From: Bacillus sp. REN3
Lineage (GTDB): Bacteria > Bacillota > Bacilli > Bacillales > Cytobacillaceae
DNA length: 64,000 nt
Assembly: GCF_017912555.1 (NCBI RefSeq)
Contig: NZ_JAERSD010000014.1
Coordinates: 1 to 64,000 of the forward strand
Reading direction: 5' to 3'
Position 1 is the stretch's first letter, and each line of letters starts with the position of its first letter. A program made the position numbers and the translations under genes. The notes under the pieces were generated by a model. That model did not search any database and was not told the origin of the DNA. It was given only the letters and a program-made list of their open reading frames with translations. Of this stretch, positions 52,757 through 60,812 are shown in pieces.

Positions 52757-53443
52757 ATGGATGTAGCAGTTTTGGAAAAAGAAATAAGTGGTTTCATCGG
52801 CCGGCTTCTGAGGGAAAACTTTGGCCGTGGACCTGGCAATGTTTTTTGCAGTGTAGCTAGCCCGTTTGTCTCTATTTACGTTACTAATTTTCTATCCCCG
52901 ATGGAAAAGACGTTGATGGGCAGCCAGCAAAGTGTATATGTACAGAAAACAAGAGATCTGATGATGGAAACATTGGAACAGGAAATCAGGGCCTATATAG
53001 AGACGAATACAGAAGATCAAGTCAAAGAGTTTTATTATGACTGGAATTTGGATGCCAAAACTGGAGTCCTTCTATTTATACTGGAGTCAAAAGAGCAGAC
53101 AGCTTTAAGTCAGTATCGCAATAAAGCAGAAGTTGAGAAGGAGATTATCGACTTAAGCATTAAAATCCAAAAGAAACCTGAACAAATCCAATCTGGACTG
53201 CTCAATGAACGGACATTGATTGTTGTGAGAAAGGGGACTCTCATCAGCCTTGAGAAGGAATTCATCCAACTGGGTTTCCAGGAAACCCTGAAAGTCGTAA
53301 AAAAGAAACTGGAAAAACGGATGATTGACGAACATAGGCTTGAAATTGAAAGCCAGCTTGATTCAAAAATCCTTGACTTTTTTGTTGATTGGGATTTTAA
53401 ACGGGATAAGAGTTATATTTTATTCGTCCTGAAACCGAATTAA
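52757..53443 (+). CDS. Protein with two DUF2294 domains
   Basis: A 228-residue protein made of two related halves. Residues 1-115 contain ENFGRGPGNVFCSV and a helix plus YIETNTEDQVKEFYYDWNLD; residues 118-228 contain LNERTLIVVRKGTLISLEKE and QLDSKILDFFVDWDFKRDKS. Both end in a strand before the next (LLFILE, ILFVLK). Such domains are found in Bacillus near Na+-translocating or bicarbonate transport proteins, without proven function. The tandem form suggests gene duplication. Upstream ribosome site is weak (GAGGGATAAAAT). Confidence 0.8.
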   Translation: MDVAVLEKEISGFIGRLLRENFGRGPGNVFCSVASPFVSIYVTNFLSPMEKTLMGSQQSVYVQKTRDLMMETLEQEIRAYIETNTEDQVKEFYYDWNLDAKTGVLLFILESKEQTALSQYRNKAEVEKEIIDLSIKIQKKPEQIQSGLLNERTLIVVRKGTLISLEKEFIQLGFQETLKVVKKKLEKRMIDEHRLEIESQLDSKILDFFVDWDFKRDKSYILFVLKPN

Positions 53444-53801
53444 TGATATCTCCCCTTGTTAGATCAGCCGGGACATGCTATCATTCCTTTTAGGGATAAG
53501 ATTAAAACTCTTAATCTTTCTTACGATTATGACCACATGCCTAAAATATTTTAATATACAGTATTCTGATAACAATGAATGGGCATAGAACCAGACATAA
53601 GTCAGAAAAGGATGGTAAATTCACTCCTTTTCTGACTTTTTTTATTATTCAGACTTTATTATCCATGTGGAATTCCTTTTCTTCTGTCCTACCGCAATTA
53701 TTGCTCGGAAGCCCTTCGCATTCTATATCCTTTAGCGGGTCTTTCGAATGAACCAAGATCCAACAGATCAAACCCCTTTTGACAACGGATAAAGATACTA
53801 A
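53444..53801. other. Intergenic region with terminator
   Basis: Apart from the terminator at 53601-53643 no gene or RNA is recognised. Confidence 0.5.
53601..53643 (+). terminator. Terminator in the DUF2294 downstream region
   Basis: GTCAGAAAAGGA (53601-53612) pairs with TCCTTTTCTGAC (53625-53636), T run. Confidence 0.85.
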
Positions 53802-54107
53802 ATGTGTAAAGGAATGATTACGCTGTTACTACACAATCAAGGAGAACAATTTCTAGCATCGATCAACCAATACATCAATACAAAACGGACCAAAAAGGAA
53901 AGTCATGGGCAGCCCAATACAATCAAAAGAAAAGAGTTGGAGGCATTTCTGGAATCGGCGGCAGAGAATTTTTCTATCGACTATCAAAAAATGGACGAAC
54001 CTACCAGGACCATTTATACCTTTCCTTGTGAAGGAAAGGAAGCGAAATTCGAGATTTTATATAGATACCAAAATTTTTACACACGCCACGATTTATCGAT
54101 GGAGTAA
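53802..54107 (+). CDS. Small protein of unknown function
   Basis: A 101-residue soluble protein: MCKGMITLLLHNQGEQFLAS, an acidic middle and a closing PCEGKEAKFEILYRYQNFYT. The start is unclear, as the second Met at 53814 has AAAGGA right before it. No family recognised. A weak terminator follows at 54115-54152. Confidence 0.55.
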   Translation: MCKGMITLLLHNQGEQFLASINQYINTKRTKKESHGQPNTIKRKELEAFLESAAENFSIDYQKMDEPTRTIYTFPCEGKEAKFEILYRYQNFYTRHDLSME

Positions 54108-54114
54108 AAATATA

Positions 54115-54152
54115 GGGGCACTCGGTCGTGAAAACGGCTGGGGTGCCTTTTT
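54115..54152 (+). terminator. Terminator after the 101-residue protein gene
   Basis: GGCAC (54117-54121) and GTGCC (54143-54147) enclose a GC-rich loop, followed by a T run. Confidence 0.65.
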
Positions 54153-54310
54153 TCAACCATAATACGGTATAATTGCCATTTGTTATGATAGAATCAAAGT
54201 AATGTTGCATTTTTAAGGTTAAAGCAAGGTATTTACCCATTGAATGTTTCTGGTTTCTGGATGAAACACATGGATGCACCAATAAGTTTAAATAGCAGGA
54301 GGAAATTATT

Positions 54311-54853
54311 ATGGAGAACAACACTTTAAAACAAGAATTGGTTTCCTGGATGAAATCCATCTTTTTCGCTTTAATTGTAGCATTCCTTGTCCGAGCATTC
54401 ATTTTTTCACCTTATATTGTCGATGGCGCCTCAATGGAACCAACTCTACATGACAAGGAAAAAATCTTCGTCAATAAATTCAATTCCATAGATGACTTTA
54501 AAAGGGGCGACATAGTCATTATCAAAGGTCAAGAAAAAAATTATGTGAAAAGAATTATCGGTTTTCCTGGAGAAGAGATTGAAATGATAAGTGATGAACT
54601 CTATATTAATGGCAAAATCGTCAAGGAAACGTATCTTTCGGAGAATCTAAAATACGCAACTAAAAATGGCAGCAGGCTTACCGGGGATTTTGGTCCTCTC
54701 ACTGTTCCAGACGGCCACCTATTTGTCATGGGTGATAACAGGCTCTACAGTATGGATAGCAGGAATGGATTAGGTTACATCAAAATTGATAAGATTGTCG
54801 GCACAAGCGAATTTGTCTATTTTCCATTTAAGAATTTCCGGAACATCAAATAA
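54311..54853 (+). CDS. lepB: Signal peptidase I
   Basis: A 180-residue type I signal peptidase with one N-terminal membrane helix (about 13-33) and the catalytic dyad Ser41 in DGASMEPTL and Lys80 in NYVKRIIGFPGEE. The closing box is GDNRLYSMDSRNGLG. It cleaves exported preproteins on the outer membrane face. Size matches Sip-type enzymes of Bacillus. GCAGGAGGAAATTATT precedes the ATG. Alone, with no export genes around. Confidence 0.95.
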   Translation: MENNTLKQELVSWMKSIFFALIVAFLVRAFIFSPYIVDGASMEPTLHDKEKIFVNKFNSIDDFKRGDIVIIKGQEKNYVKRIIGFPGEEIEMISDELYINGKIVKETYLSENLKYATKNGSRLTGDFGPLTVPDGHLFVMGDNRLYSMDSRNGLGYIKIDKIVGTSEFVYFPFKNFRNIK

Positions 54854-54946
54854 CGAAAGAAAGCAGCTAATCAAAACAGCATTGCAGGAATCAAGGAAAT
54901 CTCAGCTATTTAAAAGATCCCTGAAGAAGCAAAGAATAGAGTCCCC

Positions 54947-54975
54947 TTGACATAGGGAGCTTTCCTATATACAAT
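54947..54975 (+). promoter_or_regulatory. Sigma-A promoter of decayed mhqED-type operon
   Basis: TTGACA (54947-54952), 17-nt spacer, TACAAT (54970-54975). It is close to consensus and directly before an MhqR-like operator. Confidence 0.7.
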
Positions 54976-54993
54976 TATCTCGAATTCAAGATA
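54976..54993. promoter_or_regulatory. MhqR-type operator
   Basis: TATCTCGAATTCAAGATA is an 18-bp inverted repeat with one mismatched pair, matching the described MhqR box (ATCT-CGAATTCG-AGAT). MhqR is a MarR-type quinone-sensing repressor of ring-cleaving dioxygenase and esterase genes in Bacillus. It overlaps the likely start point of the promoter at 54947. Confidence 0.7.
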
Positions 54994-55053
54994 TAAGATT
55001 GTCATTTGTATGACCCTAAGAAAGCTTAAAGCAATCCATTTCAAGGACGATAA

Positions 55054-55224
55054 TCTCCTTTTTTTGAAATCGCCACCGATCCACCTGGCTTCGCCCTTGA
55101 TGAATCACTTGTAACACTGGTACAGAAAATAATGCTTCCTAGAACAATACGGGCAATACATCCTGAGCTTGAACGAAAATTGATATCGATTCAAGTAAGA
55201 GAGCTGGATTGGAAAGGTGAGAAT
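55054..55224 (+). pseudogene. C-terminal remnant of ring-cleaving dioxygenase (MhqE/O-like)
   Basis: An open stretch encodes FFEIATDPPGFALDESLVTL and then KIMLPRTIRAIHPELE up to VRELDWKG, matching the C-terminal end of VOC-type MhqE/MhqO dioxygenases (IATDPPGF, then LMLP). The large N-terminal part is missing, with only about 80 bp between operator and remnant, so most of the gene was deleted. It runs in frame into the start of the esterase remnant at 55225. Confidence 0.7.
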
Positions 55225-55831
55225 ATGAAACATATTTTCCAAAAAGGAACAGATCATTCTAAACCCACATTATTAACGCTCCATGGGACCCGGAGGTGAT
55301 GAACATGATTTGCTGCCGCTTGCCGGCATGATTGACAATACTGCCAATGTACTCAGTATCCGAGGGAATGTTCTGGAAAATGGGATGCCACGTTTCTTCC
55401 GCAGGCTTGCCGAAGGAATGTTTGATGTGGAAGATCTTATTCATAGAACTCAAGAACTGAACGATTTTCTTGATGAGGCAGCACAAAATTTTGATTTTCG
55501 GCGGGAGAATATCGTTGCTGTCGGTTATTCCAATGGAGCCAATATCGCAGCGAGTCTCCTATTCCATCACCAAAATGCTTTAAAGGGAGCGATCCTTCAT
55601 CATCCGATGGTTCCAAGAAGAGGTGTAAGCATTCCTGATTTATCAGGAACAGAAGTTTTCATCGCTGCCGGCAATAATGACCCCATCTGCTCTCCAGAGG
55701 AATCAAAAGAATTGCAGACTTTGCTTGAACAGGCCAATGCTCAAGTTGAAATGCATTGGGAAGACAGAGGGCATCAACTAACTGCCGGAGAAGTAAAGGC
55801 CGCAAAAGAATGGTTCAGGAAAAGGTTTTAG
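55225..55831 (+). pseudogene. Carboxylesterase (MhqD-like), frameshifted
   Basis: ATG 55225 follows GGAAAGGTGAGAAT and reads MKHIFQKGTDHSKPTLLTLH before a frameshift in the CCC run at 55289-55291. With one C removed it continues GTGGDEHDLLPLAG to 55831 as an alpha/beta hydrolase with the nucleophile elbow GYSNGANIA, ending WEDRGHQLTAGE. This is the carboxylesterase/phospholipase group of MhqD (YodD). A surplus C would be the only fault, so a sequencing error is possible, but the upstream partner is also decayed. Confidence 0.75.
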
Positions 55832-56095
55832 CTTTTAAAAAAGGCATCCATTGGGATGTTCTTTTTCTTTATAAGCGAAAAAACATCCCATCTGGACTTT
55901 GCCCGTTAATTCTTCTTGCAGTGGAAAATGCGTTACTGCTTTTTCTCGATCCTCGTGTTTTCCAGAAGTTTTCCGGCAAGCTCGTAAATAATCCTAATAT
56001 TGAAGGGAAAAATGCTTTTTATTCAACAAGAAGAAATGATTAGATCATAATTTGGATTGTATTTCAATGGCATGGCATGGGGGATTACAGTAGGG

Positions 56096-56461
56096 TTAAT
56101 TTGGATTGTCACCAAGCATCCTGGATTTATAGGGGTGAAGGGGCAGTGGTCTTAGATTCACTGAGATGGAGAGCGGCATCCTGAAATCTTGCTGGGCTTC
56201 CTTAAAGCAATTATACATTGCTTTCCCGCCGACTGAATTTGCGGAGTGAATCGTGATTCTATTTGCGTAAAGGTTTCGATCAACCATGATTTGCGCCAGC
56301 ATATAACCATTTCTCGTTTGGCTGACAAGGTCATGGTCCAATGAAAGATGATCAACCTCGTAATTATTCAACAAGATTAAACATTCATCAATTGTTTCAA
56401 CTAAAACATAACCTGCTGGCGGAATGCGATAGTCATCAAGAAAAACACTGATTTTTTCCAT
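56096..56461 (-). CDS. Cyclic-phosphate-processing receiver-domain protein
   Basis: A 121-residue protein resembling the cyclic-phosphate-processing receiver domain group: ISVFLDDYRIPPAGYVLVET (acidic pair at start), then VDHLSLDHDLVSQTRNGYML (acidic strand end) and ITIHSANSVGGKAMYNCF (Ser/Asn switch place). ATG 56461 follows GGAAGGAGTGCAAGAA. Known members process 2',3'-cyclic phosphate ends or act as receivers; the partner is unknown. The function statement rests on pattern only. Confidence 0.7.
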   Translation of the reverse strand: MEKISVFLDDYRIPPAGYVLVETIDECLILLNNYEVDHLSLDHDLVSQTRNGYMLAQIMVDRNLYANRITIHSANSVGGKAMYNCFKEAQQDFRMPLSISVNLRPLPLHPYKSRMLGDNPN

Positions 56462-56559
56462 TTCTTGCACTCCTTCCTGAAACAATCCGGAAAAGGCAAA
56501 AGATTGTTGACTTATCTTCACCGTAACATACTTTTTGACAGAAAGGGGGGGAAACTTCT

Positions 56560-56713
56560 TGGGAAATTATTCTATTTTGTAATTTTAGATCGAAAAAAGC
56601 AAAAGGTTGTAGAAAGGCCTTACTGCGAAAATGGAAATCCCCACAGATTGATGTTATCTAAACATATGGAAAGCGGAGGTTACAATTCCATAGAAACGGA
56701 AGGATTACAGTAA
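56560..56713 (+). CDS. Possible truncated protein, uncertain
   Basis: An open frame encodes GKLFYFVILDRKKQKVVERP then MLSKHMESGGYNSIETEGLQ before a stop. The sequence looks coding, but there is no convincing start: AAAGGGGGGGAAAC at about 56540 leads to a TTG in another frame. It could be a gene with an indel in the G run or a 3' remnant. No family recognised. Confidence 0.3.
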
Positions 56714-56978
56714 AAATATCATTACACCCCATTCAGGTAAAGATTATGGGATAGCATCCAAATTTCATGTTGATGCTGCAAGCTAGTGGGTAAATAATAG
56801 AATTATAATCTTCATTCTGATTTTTCCCTTTAACAATCCATGCCTTAATTTCAGAAAACATTATTTTGGGTGTATTCTTTAAATGGCCGCTGAGAATTCT
56901 CTTTTGCGGTTATACCAGCAACCCTGTCACTAGGCAGTTCGCCAAAAAACATTATTCATTGAAGAACGGAGCTTGCCA

Positions 56979-57581
56979 ATGAAAGAAGCTTTCATAGAAA
57001 AAATGTTAGGTGTTAAAACAGAAGGAGACCAAATAGGCTTTCATAACCATTTTCACTACCATCCATACGAACCGACTCCCTACTTCGCATTGGATAAGCT
57101 GTTTGCTGATTATAAGCTAAGCAGCAGTGACGAAGTGGTTGATTTTGGCTCTGGAAAAGGAAGACTGAATTTCTATTTGAATTATTTATTCAATTCGTTT
57201 GTAGTAGGGATTGAACACAATCCTGCCTTTTACTATGAGGCTATCAAAAACAGGAACAGCTACTTGCGGAACTTCAAGAACAGGGGCGACAGGATCCGAT
57301 TTGAAAATTGCCTCGCAGAAGAATATGAAATCAGCAGTAGAGAAAACAAGTTTTATTTTTTCAATCCATTTTCTGTACAGATATTCATGAAAGTAATGAA
57401 AAATATCCTTATTTCAGCAGAAAAAAACGCGAGGGAGATCGAAATTATCCTTTATTATCCTTCTCAAGATTATATCCATTACCTTGACACACGAACTCCA
57501 TTCAGGAAGATCAAGGAAATCAGCTTGTTCGAAAAGAATATAGATGAACGATTTTTGATTTACCGTCTTTATTATTTCTAA
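56979..57581 (+). CDS. Class I SAM-dependent methyltransferase
   Basis: A 200-residue methyltransferase with the SAM-binding motif VVDFGSGKGRLNFYL (about 48-62), VVGIEHNPAFYYEAI (acidic ribose site, motif II) and the middle strand NKFYFFNPFSVQ. The N-terminus KMLGVKTEGDQIGFHNHFHY is rich in His and aromatic residues, and the pattern FHNHFHYHPYEPTPY is unusual. ATG 56979 follows GAACGGAGCTTGCCA. The substrate is unknown. Confidence 0.8.
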   Translation: MKEAFIEKMLGVKTEGDQIGFHNHFHYHPYEPTPYFALDKLFADYKLSSSDEVVDFGSGKGRLNFYLNYLFNSFVVGIEHNPAFYYEAIKNRNSYLRNFKNRGDRIRFENCLAEEYEISSRENKFYFFNPFSVQIFMKVMKNILISAEKNAREIEIILYYPSQDYIHYLDTRTPFRKIKEISLFEKNIDERFLIYRLYYF

Positions 57582-57765
57582 GCTATGTTAAAGAACAGTG
57601 TTGATTTTTGATTCCACGTTGGTTTCGGGCGGAGGGCATGAAGAATCCGCCGGGAGAAAGGGGCAAGGGAGGCACCGGAAGCCTAAAGCGCCCTGGAGCC
57701 TCACCGGCACGGCCGCGGAAGGCGAAATGCCTGGAGCTGAAAAACTATAGTCAAATTATACACGA
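57581..57765. repeat. Dispersed intergenic repeat, copy C (degenerate)
   Basis: Left end GCTATGTTAAAGAACAGTG and inner blocks GTTGGTTTCGGGCGGAGGGC, GGAGCCTC and CCTGGAGCTGAAA match copies A and B, but the right end TAACATAGCC is lost. It starts at the stop codon of the methyltransferase. Confidence 0.65.
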
Positions 57766-57950
57766 TATATCTTCAAAGAATTCTTTTTGAAAGATTATTC
57801 CTTTTGAAAAAGGCGAACAAATACAGAAAGTAAGCTGGAAAAATCTATATCCGGGCCAACCGACGCAGATTAGAAATAAAGAACGATGCAGCAACATCCG
57901 CCTCAAGAACTTATGGAAAATAAGAAGAACGGTTTAACGCAATAAAAGAA

Positions 57951-58118
57951 TCAACTCTTATGAGTTTTATTTTTTGAAAGCAAAAAAAATTGATAAAACC
58001 CAAATAGGATTGCCAACGCAAGTAATGCGTAAAAACCGTATTCATGCGGGATGGTAAAATAGACAATAATCATGGCGATAACAAACATGAAATATCCCAA
58101 ATAAAACCCTTTTTTCAT
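57951..58118 (-). CDS. 55-residue membrane protein
   Basis: A minus-strand small gene: MKKGFYLGYFMFVIAMIIVY, then FTIPHEYGFYALLALAILFG and FYQFFLLSKNKTHKS. Two hydrophobic segments (about 4-22 and 30-46) and a basic tail. AAGGAGGCGTAACATTG is a very strong ribosome site, with TTG or ATG as start. No family recognised. It lies between the repeat and a thioesterase gene. Confidence 0.65.
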   Translation of the reverse strand: MKKGFYLGYFMFVIAMIIVYFTIPHEYGFYALLALAILFGFYQFFLLSKNKTHKS

Positions 58119-58189
58119 CAATGTTACGCCTCCTTTTTTATAAAATTATACCATATATACATAGAGTTTAACTGGCCTTTAATGATTGA

Positions 58190-58381
58190 CTCAAAAGGGC
58201 TTCTTATGATTGCTTCGCCTACACCAACCAAACGGCCGACTCAATCAGTTTGGATATTGATCTGCACACCGATTACTTGTGGGATCCTTTAGACTATCTG
58301 GATTCCGTTGCAAAAGATCTCGGCTCAAATTACCCATTAGGACCATCTTCGTTGCGTTTATTATACAGAAACTGCCTTTAG
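58190..58381 (+). pseudogene. Possible 3' remnant of an unknown gene
   Basis: A frame open from 58190 without a start reads TADSISLDIDLHTDYLWDPL then DYLDSVAKDLGSNYPLGPSS and ends in a stop at 58381. It looks coding and acidic but has no ribosome site or recognised family. The rest of 58119-58453 holds no gene. Confidence 0.3.
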
Positions 58382-58453
58382 AAAAATTATCGCTTGCTTT
58401 AAAGGATATTCCTTACCTTTGGCAGAACTAATAAAAATGAAGGAGGGACTAAA

Positions 58454-58945
58454 ATGGCAGATGAAGTATCAAAAGCAATTCAAGATGAATACCCAGATGA
58501 TTTTTCCTGGTGCTATGGTTGCGGAAGGCTGAATGAAGCCGGACACCATTTCCGTACGTCATGGTCAGGGGACCAGACTGTTACCCTTTACAAACCTGCG
58601 AAGGAACATATGGCACTTCCGGGTTTTGTGTATGGAGGTGTGATTGCCTCTCTCATTGATTGTCATGGGACAGGTTCTGCAGCGCTGGCACTCCATCGGA
58701 AAAATGGCAACGAACCAGGGGATGGGGCAGAGCCACCAAGATTTGTGACAGCTTCGCTTCATGTCGATTTCCTCAACCCGACACCACAGGAAAATGAATT
58801 GAAGGCGTTAGGTACTATTCATGAAATTCATCCGAAAAAGTGGAAAGTGGAAGTAGAAGTCCTTGCTGGGGATGTGAAGTTGGCAGCAGGAGAGGTCATT
58901 GCTGTTGTGATGCCAAGCAGCTTTCTTGCTAAAGAAGAAGGCTAA
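58454..58945 (+). CDS. PaaI-type hotdog thioesterase
   Basis: A 163-residue acyl-CoA thioesterase of the PaaI/hotdog family, starting MADEVSKAIQDEYPDDFSWC. The active-site helix region is GFVYGGVIASLIDCHGTGSAA with a catalytic acidic residue in IDCHGTG, followed by VTASLHVDFLNPTP. The N-terminal CYGCG pair of Cys may bind metal. AAGGAGGGACTAAA precedes the ATG. Terminator at 58948. The substrate is unknown. Confidence 0.88.
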   Translation: MADEVSKAIQDEYPDDFSWCYGCGRLNEAGHHFRTSWSGDQTVTLYKPAKEHMALPGFVYGGVIASLIDCHGTGSAALALHRKNGNEPGDGAEPPRFVTASLHVDFLNPTPQENELKALGTIHEIHPKKWKVEVEVLAGDVKLAAGEVIAVVMPSSFLAKEEG

Positions 58946-58947
58946 TT

Positions 58948-58980
58948 GGAAAGGGCTCTGGATAATTCCAGGGCCTTTTC
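58948..58980. terminator. Terminator between thioesterase and lipoprotein genes
   Basis: GGAAAGGGCTCTGGA pairs with TCCAGGGCCTTTTCC around loop TAAT. Confidence 0.8.
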
Positions 58981-58985
58981 CTATA

Positions 58986-59456
58986 TTATTTTTTAGGTTG
59001 AAGGAGGGATACAGGCAAGTAGCCCTCTTGTCTGGAAACGTTCATTTTCACTTTTACACGGCGGATATCCCGCTCAAGGATTTCTGCTTTACTTCCTTTT
59101 TCGACCTCTTTCACTTTATCTTTCTTGATAATCTGGTCAACACCTTCAAGATTATTAAATTCAATCAACTGGTATAATTCCTCATAAGCATCAGTAGTCA
59201 ACGCAAGGTAGGCATTTTTTTCAACAATTACGATTTCTCCTTTTTGCAAAGTATTGTCCATGACTTCTTTTTCACTTTCCTTATAGGTCTCTTTCATATT
59301 CTCGATGAGGCCTGGCGTTTCCTTTTTGACTTTTTCCGCTGCTTCTTTCGTTTTCTCCTCAAGCTGCTTTGCGCTCTGTCCTGTTTCCTCACTGCTGCAT
59401 CCGCTTAAGGCAACGATTGATAAACAAATCAATAATCCAATATTCTTAGTCATCAT
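58986..59456 (-). CDS. Lipoprotein with SH3-like domain
   Basis: A 156-residue lipoprotein: MMTKNIGLLICLSIVALSGC gives lipidation at the final Cys, then a charged helical region (about 22-70), and a strand-rich domain starting LQKGEIVIVEKNAYLALTTD and ending REDI-like ERDIRRVKVKMNV, resembling extracellular SH3-like repeats. GGGAGGAATACCGG precedes the ATG at 59456; the frame is open upstream but without signal. Surface protein of unknown role. Confidence 0.75.
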   Translation of the reverse strand: MMTKNIGLLICLSIVALSGCSSEETGQSAKQLEEKTKEAAEKVKKETPGLIENMKETYKESEKEVMDNTLQKGEIVIVEKNAYLALTTDAYEELYQLIEFNNLEGVDQIIKKDKVKEVEKGSKAEILERDIRRVKVKMNVSRQEGYLPVSLLQPKK

Positions 59457-59663
59457 CCGGTATTCCTCCCTGTCAGTGTGTATCAATAAAAATACCACTG
59501 GCCGCTTTTTTGCAAACATGTAACATTCCTTAAATTCAATTGACCATTCCACTTGAATATAGAATAATGAAAAAAATAGAACAGGTGTCGCGAGACAGGG
59601 ACTTGAATCTGGAAGCCGACAGTATGCAAGATCCAAGGTATTACCAAAAAGGAGCAAAAATGA

Positions 59664-60371
59664 ATGGATAACAGACGATTGCCTAAAGATGCTGCCAAAT
59701 TGTTCGTTGATGATCGCTTCCCAGGATCTGATGCTGCTCTGCTGGCAGGCAGTGTTATAAGAGGCGAAGCGACAGAGACATCTGATCTCGATATTGTCGT
59801 CTTCGATCAAAAGATTGCTGATCCTTATAGAGAGTCATTGCTTATTTATGGCTGGCCAATTGAAGTATTTGTCTATAATTTTGACAATTATAGAGGCTTT
59901 TTTGAAAGGGATGTTAAAAGAGCGCGGCCTTCTTTGCCAAGGATGCTGGCAGAGGGGCTGCCAATAAAAGATCACGGGAGGCTGCGGAAAATCCAGAAGG
60001 AGGCTGCCGCTATTCTTTCAAACGGACCTGGCGAATGGTCTGAAAAGGAAATCCGGATCAAGCAATATTTCATTTCAGATATCCTTGATGATTTTATCGG
60101 ATCCAGCTATCGAACAGAGGAGCTTTTCATCGCCAGCAGCCTAATAAACCTTCTTCATGAATTTGTGTTGCGGTCAAACAAATGTTGGATTGGATCCTCG
60201 AAATGGATGTACAGAGAGATGGAAAAATTCGATAAAGAGCTGGCTGATTCATTCGCAAAAGCGTTTGACTGCTTCTACAAAAATGGGGATAAAAGCCAGG
60301 TGATTGCAATTACAGACTTGATTTTGCAGCCATTTGGCGGCAGGCTGTTCGATGGGTTTTCCCTTAAGTGA
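59664..60371 (+). CDS. Nucleotidyltransferase-domain protein
   Basis: A 235-residue protein with an N-terminal nucleotidyltransferase fold: LLAGSVIRGEATETSDLDIV (the GS...D-L-D metal site, Asp pair about 42-44) and IEVFVYNFDNY (third acidic region). The C-terminal half is helical. The pattern resembles minimal nucleotidyltransferases and aminoglycoside adenylyltransferase-like proteins, but the substrate is not identifiable. AAAAAGGAGCAAAA precedes the ATG. Confidence 0.85.
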   Translation: MDNRRLPKDAAKLFVDDRFPGSDAALLAGSVIRGEATETSDLDIVVFDQKIADPYRESLLIYGWPIEVFVYNFDNYRGFFERDVKRARPSLPRMLAEGLPIKDHGRLRKIQKEAAAILSNGPGEWSEKEIRIKQYFISDILDDFIGSSYRTEELFIASSLINLLHEFVLRSNKCWIGSSKWMYREMEKFDKELADSFAKAFDCFYKNGDKSQVIAITDLILQPFGGRLFDGFSLK

Positions 60372-60722
60372 TTGGAAGACAGCTCAGGACATTTTGACCA
60401 AGGGATGATCACTGTTTGCTTGGAACAGCAATAAATATTCAAGGCTATTTTTCCATTGCTGCAGCCAGGAAATCAAGAAAGCGATGGTGAACGCATTCCG
60501 AATTTCGTGAAAAGGTAATTTCATCACCATTCTAAACGGTCTGTTAGCATATTGGGAAACAGATAGAATAATGGCCGCCAACAATGTATCAAGAAAAAAA
60601 CGATCGGCATTCCTGTTCTGGCATATGGACAGTGATGAGAGGAAGAAGCAATTTCCGCTTTAATATATTTGGATTTATGATAGAATATAGAAGTTATAGT
60701 TTTATACATCCGTCATGACGGA

Positions 60723-60754
60723 AGAGGTTCTAGCTACCCTCTCAAAAAAACTAA
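60723..60754 (+). promoter_or_regulatory. PreQ1-I riboswitch aptamer
   Basis: AGAGGTTCTAGCTACCCTCT followed by an A-rich segment and CTAA is the class I preQ1 aptamer, with stem AGAGG/CCTCT and a pseudoknotting A-rich tail. It sits 59 nt before queC. Binding of preQ1 should favour the terminator that follows at 60759-60792. Confidence 0.93.
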
Positions 60755-60758
60755 GAGA

Positions 60759-60792
60759 AAACAGTACTGCTGTCTTAGTGGTGCTGTTTTTT
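60759..60792 (+). terminator. Riboswitch-controlled terminator
   Basis: AACAGTACTGC pairs with a GTGGTGCTGTT strand including several G-U pairs, then a T run. It lies between the aptamer and queC. Confidence 0.8.
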
Positions 60793-60812
60793 CGTTCAAA
60801 AGGAGTTCATTC

